DNA of 31,110 bases from an uncultured Clostridia bacterium (GTDB lineage Bacteria; Bacillota; Clostridia; Lachnospirales; Lachnospiraceae): assembly GCA_937895705.1 (NCBI GenBank), contig CALBKM010000026.1:1-31110 (forward strand). The letters run 5' to 3'. The notes under the pieces are model-generated. The model saw nothing but the letters and a program-made list of their open reading frames with translations, ran no database searches and was not told the DNA's origin. The translations under genes were made by a program, and so were the position numbers. Positions 8,267 through 14,673 of the stretch are shown here, in pieces (the first letter of the stretch is position 1; each line of letters begins with the position of its first letter).

Positions 8267-8300
8267 GGGGCTGTCGTATGAGAATGCGACGCCCCGTTTC
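8267..8300 (+). terminator. GC-rich hairpin between chemoreceptor and aminopeptidase genes
   Basis: GGGGC-T-GTCG (8267-8276) pairs with CGAC-GCCCC (8287-8295) with one bulged T, followed by GTTTC. The T-run is short, so it may be a partial terminator or processing hairpin. Confidence 0.5.
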
Positions 8301-8323
8301 AATGTAAAAGATAGGAGAACGAT

Positions 8324-9595
8324 ATGGAATTATTAGAATATTTGGACCGGGCGGTTACCCCGTATCATGCGGTAGAACTGGGAGCGTCTCTATTGCGGGC
8401 CGCGGGCTTTACGGAGCAAAAACTGGAGGAACCGATTAAGGCGGAAAAGGGCAAGGGATATTTCATCCGTGTATTCGGAACAGGACTGATTGCGTATACG
8501 GTGGGAGAGGAGTTTTCGACCGAGGATACATTGCATCTGGCGGTAGCACATACGGATGCTCCGTGTCTGAGAGTGAAACCGTCGGCAGAGCTGTTGTCGG
8601 GAGAATACAAGCGTCTTGATATCGAAGTATACGGAGGGGCCATTTTAAATACCTGGTTTGACCGACCTCTTTCTTTGGCGGGCCGGGTCGTACTGCGGGG
8701 AGAGGATGCGTATACGCCGCAGCTTAAGACCGTGGATTTCGAGCGACCGCTTCTTACCGTGCCGAATCTGGCAATCCATATGAACCGAGAAGTGAATAAA
8801 GGCGTGGAATGTAAGCCGCAGAGGGATTTGTTGCCGCTACTTGGAATGTTAAAGGAAGGTGAACCGAAGGAAGCTTACTTGAAAGAATTGCTGGTAAAGG
8901 AACTGCAGGTTGAGGCGAAGGAGATTCTGGATTTTGATCTGACTGTATATTGTGCGGAGTCTTCTTGCTACCTCGGTCAGGAAGAGGAGTTTGTTTCCGG
9001 ACCGCGTCTGGATAATCAGCTTTCCTGCTATGCGTTGTTACAGGCAATCACGGAAGGAACCCACAAGTCGGGTATTCGTATGGCAGTTCTGTATGACCAT
9101 GAAGAAATCGGAAGTCGTTCCAAGCAGGGGGCGGACAGCGCCCTGACCGGTACCGTGATTGAGCGGATTTACGGGGGCCTGGGCGTAGAGAGGGAAACGA
9201 TGCAGTCTGCCCTTACAAAGAGCTTTATGTTATCGGTAGACGGTGCCCATGCGCTTCATCCGAACCGTCAGGATGTTTACGATCCGGTGAATCGTGCCAC
9301 CATGAACAAAGGAATCGCATTGAAGATCAACAGCAGTCAGCGTTATGCCTTTGATACGGAGACGGTGGCGGTTGTGCAGGTGCTTTGCGAAGAAGAGGGT
9401 GTAAGCTACCAGAAGGTGGCAAATCATTCGGATATGGCGGGAGGAAGTCCTCTGGGACCGATTCTTTCTTCCTGGGTTCCGATGCGAACCATTGATATGG
9501 GAGTGCCGCTTCTTGCCATGCATTCGGCCAGAGAATTGGCGGGAAGAAAGGATGTAGAATCTCTGACCCGGCTTTTGACACGTTTCTTCTCTTAG
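8324..9595 (+). CDS. apeB: M18 family aminopeptidase
   Basis: M18 enzymes are cytoplasmic, dinuclear-zinc aminopeptidases that remove N-terminal acidic or neutral residues from peptides. The 423-residue length is typical. Expected metal and catalytic motifs are present in order: AHTDAPCLRVKP (His 76, Asp 78), FDRPLSLAGRV, GPRLDNQLS, YDHEEIGSRSKQGA (catalytic and metal Glu), SVDGAHALHPN and NHSDMAGGSPLGP (last metal His). The ATG follows AGGAG at seven bases. It may share a transcript with the chemoreceptor upstream, separated by the hairpin at 8267. The symbol follows common naming for bacterial M18 enzymes; substrate preference cannot be read here. Confidence 0.9.
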   Translation: MELLEYLDRAVTPYHAVELGASLLRAAGFTEQKLEEPIKAEKGKGYFIRVFGTGLIAYTVGEEFSTEDTLHLAVAHTDAPCLRVKPSAELLSGEYKRLDIEVYGGAILNTWFDRPLSLAGRVVLRGEDAYTPQLKTVDFERPLLTVPNLAIHMNREVNKGVECKPQRDLLPLLGMLKEGEPKEAYLKELLVKELQVEAKEILDFDLTVYCAESSCYLGQEEEFVSGPRLDNQLSCYALLQAITEGTHKSGIRMAVLYDHEEIGSRSKQGADSALTGTVIERIYGGLGVERETMQSALTKSFMLSVDGAHALHPNRQDVYDPVNRATMNKGIALKINSSQRYAFDTETVAVVQVLCEEEGVSYQKVANHSDMAGGSPLGPILSSWVPMRTIDMGVPLLAMHSARELAGRKDVESLTRLLTRFFS

Positions 9596-9642
9596 GGTTT
9601 TGTGCAAGTTTCACAAAAGAAGAAAGTGAATCATTGGTCCTA

Positions 9643-9671
9643 TTGACAATATTTTCTAAATATGATATAGT
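9643..9671 (+). promoter_or_regulatory. Consensus promoter of the ABC-F leader
   Basis: TTGACA (9643-9648), a 17-base spacer and TATAGT (9666-9671). It lies 333 bases before the ABC-F start, so the transcript has a long leader beginning near 9678. Confidence 0.8.
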
Positions 9672-9677
9672 GTATAA

Positions 9678-9806
9678 GCGATCAATATTGGAGAAGGTAT
9701 TGATTAGAGGAAGAAAACGTTGGGGAACGTGCAATGACAAAGAGAAAGACCGGCTTGAAAGTGCGGTACGTAAGTGACCGGACTGATGGTCGGTCTTTCT
9801 CTTTTT
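9678..9806 (+). ncRNA. Attenuator-like leader RNA of the ABC-F gene
   Basis: The predicted transcript starts with a 7-bp hairpin (ATCAATA 9681-9687 with TATTGAT 9698-9704). A small hairpin follows (ACGTT 9717-9721 with AACGT 9726-9730), and then a long hairpin ends at a T-run. The 3' arm of that terminator can alternatively pair its CGGTC (9791-9795) with GACCG at 9776-9780, giving two exclusive folds. This is the design expected of a transcription attenuator. It could also be a free-standing small RNA of about 130 bases. Confidence 0.5.
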
Positions 9807-9976
9807 GCTCTGTAGGAAATTGCGCATTCCCTATAGAGCAAAAAACGCTCCGCTGTGGCTGTGCACGCTTTTGCATAGGAAGGTGCCGCAAGCGACCGCG
9901 CCCGGCGCAAGAGTTCCGCGTGCGGAACTCTATCCTCATGAGTGTGTACAAAACTCGAAAGTTATGTTACACTTAG
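9734..9976 (+). CDS. Possible upstream ORF in the ABC-F leader
   Basis: An 80-codon frame starts with MTKRKTGLKVRYV and ends 27 bases before the ABC-F ATG. Its first codons form the 5' arm of the leader terminator. KRK (residues 3-5) and KVR (9-11) fit the basic-x-basic pattern known to stall ribosomes with macrolides in erm-type leaders. The Shine-Dalgarno is weak (GGGGAAC). The rest, Cys- and Arg-rich, is encoded by palindromic DNA and does not look like a conserved protein, so only the first part may matter. Confidence 0.3.
   Translation: MTKRKTGLKVRYVSDRTDGRSFSFCSVGNCAFPIEQKTLRCGCARFCIGRCRKRPRPAQEFRVRNSILMSVYKTRKLCYT
9739..9806 (+). terminator. Leader terminator upstream of the ABC-F gene
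   Basis: Arms 9739-9754 and 9789-9804 pair over 16 bases with one G-T pair, enclosing a 34-base loop. The 3' arm ends in TTTTT (9802-9806). It lies about 200 bases before the ABC-F start and no full gene precedes it on this transcript, so it probably attenuates rather than ends a gene. Confidence 0.65.
9802..9931. repeat. Cluster of nested palindromes
   Basis: Three inverted repeats lie in a row: 15 bp (9802-9816 with 9830-9844), then GCAAAA (9838-9843) with TTTTGC (9869-9874), then a perfect 10-base pair AGAGTTCCGC/GCGGAACTCT (9910-9931). The segment is GC-rich compared with its flanks. It resembles a mobile palindromic intergenic element rather than a promoter region. Confidence 0.6.
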
Positions 9977-10003
9977 AAACAGAAAAGATAACTCGGAGGC
10001 AAT

Positions 10004-11896
10004 ATGAACCTGATTACCATAGAACATGTTTCAAAAAGCTATACGGAGCGGATGTTATTTGACGATGTTTCCCTGGGCATTAACGAAGGGGATCGTATCG
10101 GAATTATCGGCATCAACGGAACGGGAAAGTCCACATTTTTGCGGATTTTGACGGGGCTTGAGGAGCCGGATGCCGGAACGGTCATCAAAGGGAAAGAAGT
10201 ACGGATTTCCTATTTGCCGCAAAATCCTGTGTTTTCGGACGAGAAAACTCTACTTGAAAATATAGTGGAAGGTCTGGTGCACCCGGAAGAGTACCGGGAC
10301 ATTCCGGGCGAGGCGGCGGCTATGCTTCGCAAGCTGGGGATTCCGGAAACGGATGCGGTACCGTCCACTCTTTCCGGCGGACAGAGAAAGCGTGCGGCGT
10401 TGGTACGGACGCTCCTGATGCCTGCGGATGTGCTTGTTTTGGACGAGCCGACCAACCATCTGGATTCCGCCATGACGGAATGGCTAGAAGAGTATTTAAA
10501 GAAAAACGGCAAAGCCTTGGTAATGATTACTCATGACCGTTATTTTTTGGATGCGGTGACCAACCGGATTGTGGAGCTGGACAAGGGAAAACTGTATTCT
10601 TATAAGGAAAACTACACCGGCTTTTTACTTTTAAAGGCGGAGCGGGAGGCGATGCAGCTGGCCACGGAGCGGAAGAACCAAAGTCTGTATCGTCAGGATC
10701 TGGCGTGGATGATGCGGGGAGCCAGAGCTCGTTCCACAAAGCAGAAGGCCCATATCGAGCGTTTTGAGGCCTTAAAGAATCGCGAGAAGATTGTGACGGA
10801 CGGTGAGGTGGAAATCAACGCCCTGTCGTCCCGTTTGGGGAAAAAGACCATCGAAGTAACCGGTATTTCCAAGTCCTTCGGAGAAAAGACACTGATTAAG
10901 GAGTTCAGTTACATTTTTCTTTCCACGGACCGCATCGGTATTATCGGACCCAACGGTTGCGGAAAAAGTACCTTTTTGAAACTGATTACCGGCAAACTTG
11001 CGCCGGATGCGGGAACGGTGGAGTTCGGCACCACCATTAAGGTGGGCTACTTTATGCAGGAGAACGAAGCCTTAAACCCGGACATCAGAGTCATCGATTC
11101 CGTTCGGGAAGTGGCAGAGTATATCGAGACTTCGGAAGGAAAAATCAGTGCGTCTCAGATGTGTGAGAAGTTTCTGTTTACGGATGCCATGCAGTACACG
11201 GTCATCGGAAAGCTCTCCGGCGGTGAAAAGCGCCGTCTGGCGTTACTTCACGTGCTGATGGAAGCTCCGAATGTGTTGATTTTGGACGAGCCTACCAATG
11301 ATTTGGATATTCGTACCCTTTCGATTCTGGAGGATTATCTGTCCCGGTACAACGGTATTGTAATTGCGGTATCCCATGACCGGTATTTCCTTGATAAGGT
11401 GGCTAATCGTATTTTTTCTTTCGAGGGAGACGGAGTCATCCGCAGGTATGAAGGAAATTATTCCGACTACCGTGCCGTGTGTGAACGGGAGGGCCGGCCG
11501 GTAATTCAGGGGATTTCCGAGGGCAAGACCCGCGGGGCAGGAAGCGGTAACGGGGCTTATGTGGCAAAAGGTGCCGGAACGAGCGGAGCTGCCGGAGGGA
11601 TGGAAACCGGGATCAATGAAAAGTCCGACAGTCGTACCACCTGGAAGAACCGGGAACAAAAGGTTAAATTTTCCTATAAGGAGCAGAAAGAATACGAAAC
11701 CATCGATGCGGACATCGCTGCTCTGGAGGAAAAGATCGGGGTGCTGGAGGAAGAGATTGCGGCCTCTGCCACCAATTACGGAAAGCTTCAGGAGTTGTCC
11801 GCGGCCAAGGAAGCGGCGGAAGCTGCCCTGGAGGAAAAGATGGACCGCTGGGTGTATTTAAACGAGCTGGCGGAGCAAATCGAAAAACAAAAGTAA
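10004..11896 (+). CDS. ABC-F family ATPase, Uup/YfmR-like
   Basis: ABC-F proteins have two ATPase domains and no membrane part; they act on the ribosome, and Uup/YfmR members help resolve stalled translation. The 630-residue protein has Walker A GINGTGKST (36-44), LSGGQ and VLVLDEPTNHLD in domain one. Domain two has GPNGCGKST, LSGGE and VLILDEPTNDLD. A basic interdomain linker contains the typical ARARSTKQKAHIERFEAL. After a Gly-rich stretch (about 505-535) comes a C-terminal coiled coil (about 560-630), a Uup trait. The ATG has CGGAGG seven bases upstream. The attenuator-like leader suggests induction by translation stress. A dedicated antibiotic-resistance role is the alternative but less likely from the C-terminus. 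Confidence 0.9.
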   Translation: MNLITIEHVSKSYTERMLFDDVSLGINEGDRIGIIGINGTGKSTFLRILTGLEEPDAGTVIKGKEVRISYLPQNPVFSDEKTLLENIVEGLVHPEEYRDIPGEAAAMLRKLGIPETDAVPSTLSGGQRKRAALVRTLLMPADVLVLDEPTNHLDSAMTEWLEEYLKKNGKALVMITHDRYFLDAVTNRIVELDKGKLYSYKENYTGFLLLKAEREAMQLATERKNQSLYRQDLAWMMRGARARSTKQKAHIERFEALKNREKIVTDGEVEINALSSRLGKKTIEVTGISKSFGEKTLIKEFSYIFLSTDRIGIIGPNGCGKSTFLKLITGKLAPDAGTVEFGTTIKVGYFMQENEALNPDIRVIDSVREVAEYIETSEGKISASQMCEKFLFTDAMQYTVIGKLSGGEKRRLALLHVLMEAPNVLILDEPTNDLDIRTLSILEDYLSRYNGIVIAVSHDRYFLDKVANRIFSFEGDGVIRRYEGNYSDYRAVCEREGRPVIQGISEGKTRGAGSGNGAYVAKGAGTSGAAGGMETGINEKSDSRTTWKNREQKVKFSYKEQKEYETIDADIAALEEKIGVLEEEIAASATNYGKLQELSAAKEAAEAALEEKMDRWVYLNELAEQIEKQK

Positions 11897-12051
11897 CAAA
11901 GCGGGGATGCCACGGATAAAATAAAGAATAGAGAATATGTGCGGTTCTGAGCCGGACGAAAGTCTCATACAATAGTACTGAGAAAAGGTGTGGGACAAAG
12001 ACGAAGGGAGCACAAAGCCCGGCAGGCATACTTGTCCCGGAAGGGGGCGGC

Positions 12052-12948
12052 ATGCAGAGAAAAGTGGCATATGTGTTTTTGTATAAGAACGGAATCAGAG
12101 AACGCAGTGTAGGAATTTTGAAGCGCTACGGTACGGCAGAACAGCCGGAGGTAGCGCTTGAATTATTTGGGGAAGAGAGAAAGAAACGGTGGGACATTTA
12201 TTATTTTACAAAAGGTGAGGCTCTTGCGGAGGCAGCCTATTTGTGGGGGAGCACCGGGGAAAGAGGACGAAACGAGGTGCGGATAAACCAGTGCCGCCTT
12301 TGTGCGGAGGCGGGAGCCGGGAAAGGGATTGTGCTGTTGCCGGCGGAAGGAGCCCGGGCGGAGCTTAATGAGTATCTTTGTGCCCGGTATGACGGAAAAG
12401 AGGTGACGGCGACAGAGCTTCGGGAAGCGTTCCGGCGAAAGCCGGAGCAGGAAAGCCCGGAGAATCCCTGCGTGGAGTCCGCAAAACGATTGATGGAAGA
12501 AATTACAATAGCGGCGGGAGGAGAAATCCCGGGAGACGAAAACCGGATGATACAAAGGAGACGCAGATACACGCCCATTGACGGACTGGAGAAGATGCTG
12601 TGTACAAAGCCGGCGTATTCGCCTTGCCGTCCGTGCCGGGTGGAGTATTCCGTACGGGTGACGCCGGAGGATTTATATTGTCTGCCGAAGGAGAGCGGGA
12701 AGTACATAGACAATAGTTTCCTGTTGCACGGATTTTATCGGTATCGGCATGTGCTGTTGGGACGGCGCAAACGAAAAGAACGGGAAGACTATGTGCTTCT
12801 GGTGCCGGGACGTTACAGCGAAAAAGAAGCGAAACTGGCGGAGACTTTCGGGTTCCCGGAGTTTTTGCCGGTGACACATAAAAAAACGGAAACGGGCATG
12901 GCCGTTTCCGGAAAAGAACCTTTTGGTTATTTTTGCGGGAAAATATAG
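12052..12948 (+). CDS. Protein of unknown function, Lachnospiraceae-type
   Basis: This 298-residue soluble protein has no signal peptide or membrane helix. The N-terminal 100 residues are mixed beta-like (VAYVFLYKNGIRERSVGILKR). The middle is Glu/Arg-rich, with a cysteine cluster (CTKPAYSPCRPC). The C-terminus holds SFLLHGFYRYRHVLLGRR and YVLLVPGRYSEKEAKLAETFGFPEFLP, a pattern I recall from uncharacterised clostridial proteins (possibly DUF6128; not checked). Start: GGAAGGGGG just upstream of ATG. The 155 bases before it contain CATACAATA (11966-11974), which resembles a sporulation sigma -10, but no matching -35 was found. Its last 22 bases overlap the end of the converging acetyltransferase gene. 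Confidence 0.75.
   Translation: MQRKVAYVFLYKNGIRERSVGILKRYGTAEQPEVALELFGEERKKRWDIYYFTKGEALAEAAYLWGSTGERGRNEVRINQCRLCAEAGAGKGIVLLPAEGARAELNEYLCARYDGKEVTATELREAFRRKPEQESPENPCVESAKRLMEEITIAAGGEIPGDENRMIQRRRRYTPIDGLEKMLCTKPAYSPCRPCRVEYSVRVTPEDLYCLPKESGKYIDNSFLLHGFYRYRHVLLGRRKRKEREDYVLLVPGRYSEKEAKLAETFGFPEFLPVTHKKTETGMAVSGKEPFGYFCGKI
12881..12910 (-). terminator. Terminator of nrdG2-GNAT, inside the opposing gene
   Basis: Perfect 9-base arms (12902-12910 and 12887-12895) close a six-base loop and, on the minus strand, are followed by at least six T. It falls within the coding region of the converging unknown gene. Confidence 0.85.
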
Positions 12949-13478
12949 GAGTACCGCAGATGGTCCCGCCATACGCCGCCGATTTCGTGGGAACTGCGGG
13001 CAACGCCCTCGTAGGTAAACCCCAGACGTTCAATCAGGCGCAAGGAAGGAGCGTTTTCCAGTAAAATGTCCGCTTCCACCCGGTGAATATGCAGGTCCTT
13101 GTGAAGCTCCGACAAAAGAAGCCGCAGCGCTTCGGTGGCATAGCCCTTGCCGGTGTGGCGCTTATCCAGCTTGTAACCCACGCGACAACTCTTGTCGTCG
13201 GTGCGGGAGATGTTGGAAAAGCTGACCGTACCGATGATGCGGGTCGGGTCCTCTTTTAAGAACAGGTAGTAGCGGATGTAGCTGTGACGAAGCATGGCCT
13301 GAAACTCCGCCCGCAGTACCTGGGCCTGAAACTCCTCGGTATAAAAGGCAGCCTCCCTGCGGGGTTCATAAGGGGCGAAAAACTCCCGGTTTTCGGTCAT
13401 AAAGGTAAGAAGTGCGGGAGCATATTCTTCGTTACAGATAATCAGGTGTAAATGCTCGGTTTCGTAGTGAAATTGCAT
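12927..13478 (-). CDS. GNAT N-acetyltransferase, RimJ/RimL type
   Basis: This 183-residue acetyltransferase transfers acetyl groups from acetyl-CoA to an amine, probably a protein N-terminus or small molecule. It has the early strand HYETEHLHL, the fold core YYLFLKEDPTRIIGTVSFSNI, the acetyl-CoA loop DKRHTGKGYATEAL, and the late NAPSLRLIERLGFTYEGVARS typical of RimJ/RimL-like members. I start at ATG 13478 because AAAGGA stands about 11 bases upstream. The ATG four codons earlier is too close to that site. It follows nrdG2 by 32 bases and is probably co-transcribed. Confidence 0.88.
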   Translation of the reverse strand: MQFHYETEHLHLIICNEEYAPALLTFMTENREFFAPYEPRREAAFYTEEFQAQVLRAEFQAMLRHSYIRYYLFLKEDPTRIIGTVSFSNISRTDDKSCRVGYKLDKRHTGKGYATEALRLLLSELHKDLHIHRVEADILLENAPSLRLIERLGFTYEGVARSSHEIGGVWRDHLRYSYIFPQK

Positions 13479-13510
13479 GGTAAAACCCATCCTTTGGTTG
13501 GTTTCTGTGA

Positions 13511-14206
13511 TTAGTCGATGCCACGGAGCAGTACCTCGTTAAAGTACGGTACCAAAAGCTCCCGGAAAGCCATAAGCTCGTCTCTTGAGTAGCCGGACAG
13601 GCCCGGTTGTATGAGGTTGCCGGAGTCTTTGAAGGCCTGCAGGGCGTAGGTTTTAGCCCCTTTGAGCCATTCGCCGATGGCAAGGAAATCTTCCTTGGTA
13701 TGGAACTCCTTTACCACCGTGGTGCGGAATTCGTAAGGAAGACCGCAGTTTTTAACAAGCTCCACGCTTTCCTCAAAGGCGGAAAAGCGCACGGAGGACA
13801 AGCCTACAGTCTCGGCATAGCGCGCGGGACTGTTTTTGATGTCCATGGCAATGTAGTCCAGAAGCTTTGCATCTAAGGCAGCCTGTATCACATCCGGGCG
13901 GGTGCCGTTGGTGTCAAGCTTTGTCAGATACCCCATCTCCTTACATTTGGTCAGAAAGGGCAGTAAATCCTTTTGTAACGTCGGTTCGCCGCCGGTAATG
14001 CAAATCCCTTCCAAGGTGTCCTTACGGCGATCTAAGAAGGAAATAACGGCCTCTTCGGCAATGACAGGCTGGGAGTCCGGCGCTAACACCAGATCCCCGT
14101 TATGGCAAAACGGACAACGTAGGTTGCAGCGTCCGGTAAATACGGTACAAGCGATGTGCTTGGGAAAGTCTAACAGGGTCGTTTTATTGATACCGTGAAA
14201 TTCCAT
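13511..14206 (-). CDS. nrdG: Radical SAM activase, anaerobic ribonucleotide reductase type
   Basis: This 231-residue radical SAM enzyme has the [4Fe-4S] motif CNLRCPFC (Cys 27, 31, 34), the SAM-binding GGEPT near residue 74, and the opening INKTTLLDFPKHIACTVFTGRC. That opening is typical of the NrdG2 subfamily of anaerobic ribonucleoside-triphosphate reductase activating proteins. Such enzymes place a glycyl radical on their partner using SAM and an electron. The start at 14206 follows AAAGGAGA. An upstream extension to 14413 would run through the promoter. The partner reductase NrdD is not in the window, so activation of another glycyl-radical enzyme cannot be excluded. Confidence 0.88.
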   Translation of the reverse strand: MEFHGINKTTLLDFPKHIACTVFTGRCNLRCPFCHNGDLVLAPDSQPVIAEEAVISFLDRRKDTLEGICITGGEPTLQKDLLPFLTKCKEMGYLTKLDTNGTRPDVIQAALDAKLLDYIAMDIKNSPARYAETVGLSSVRFSAFEESVELVKNCGLPYEFRTTVVKEFHTKEDFLAIGEWLKGAKTYALQAFKDSGNLIQPGLSGYSRDELMAFRELLVPYFNEVLLRGID

Positions 14207-14276
14207 GGGATGTCTCCTTTCGGAAGGATAACGATACAGCGACAGGCAGTACAGCTCTGTGTGTTTCGTTAAGACT

Positions 14277-14305
14277 AGTATAATACTTGTGAGGGGGGAG
14301 TGCAA
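14277..14305 (-). promoter_or_regulatory. Candidate nrdG2-GNAT promoter
   Basis: On the minus strand TTGCAC (14305-14300), a 17-base spacer and TATACT (14282-14277) lie about 70 bases before the nrdG2 start. The -10 sits in the perfect palindrome AGTATAATACT. Confidence 0.5.
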
Positions 14306-14453
14306 GGAGAAGTTGGTGGAAGAGAAGGAATAAGAAAAAGGTTTAATTGTACAGACACAACGAAATAAAAAAGCAATAAGTCGGTAAACATATAGATTAA
14401 AAAATGTAAACAAAATGGGTCAAATTAATTAGACTAGTTGCACTGCTATAAAG

Positions 14454-14482
14454 TTGACAAGAAAATAGGACAATAGTATTAT
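14454..14482 (+). promoter_or_regulatory. Consensus promoter of the riboswitch transcript
   Basis: TTGACA (14454-14459), a 17-base spacer and TATTAT (14477-14482). Transcription should start near 14486-14490, directly before the aptamer. Confidence 0.8.
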
Positions 14483-14485
14483 GAA

Positions 14486-14570
14486 GTTAGATTAATAGGG
14501 GCAAACCACTGGAAACAATGGGACGCAAAGCTGGAAATCTAACAGGGAAACCTCATGATAGTTCGACCGC
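14486..14570 (+). promoter_or_regulatory. Class I c-di-GMP riboswitch (GEMM-I) aptamer
   Basis: The core GGCAAACC (14500-14507), a GAAA tetraloop (14512-14515) and GGGACGCAAAGC (14520-14531) match the strongly conserved first hairpin of GEMM-I aptamers. A second helix follows, CTAACAGG-GAAA-CCTCATGATAG (from 14539), which should receive the tetraloop. The extreme 5' GTTAGATT (14486-14493) is an exact complement of AATCTAAC (14536-14543), a possible competing pair. The end of the aptamer overlaps the 5' arm of the terminator, so binding c-di-GMP should change termination; overlap suggests an ON switch, but the sign is inferred. The cGAMP-sensing variant differs by few bases and cannot be fully excluded. 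Confidence 0.88.
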
Positions 14571-14604
14571 AAGGAATTACTTTCTTTGCGGCTGTTTTTG
14601 TTTT
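14567..14604 (+). terminator. Riboswitch expression-platform terminator
   Basis: CCGCAAGGAA (14567-14576) pairs with TTCTTTGCGG (14582-14591) over a five-base loop with one G-T pair, followed by CTG and TTTTTGTTTT. It lies 70 bases before the start codon. Confidence 0.85.
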
Positions 14605-14673
14605 AAAGGAGAGATAGGGTACTCTTTTAGATTCGTCTTTCATGGGAGTAAAAAAATAAGAAGGAGACAGAAG

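Noticed and set aside
9678..10003. T-box or known metabolite riboswitch in the ABC-F leader
   Set aside because: No T-box bulge motif or other aptamer core was recognised; the attenuator reading fits better.
14518..14673. Upstream extension of the secreted protein
   Set aside because: It reads through the riboswitch and its terminator; the signal peptide and ribosome site begin at 14674.
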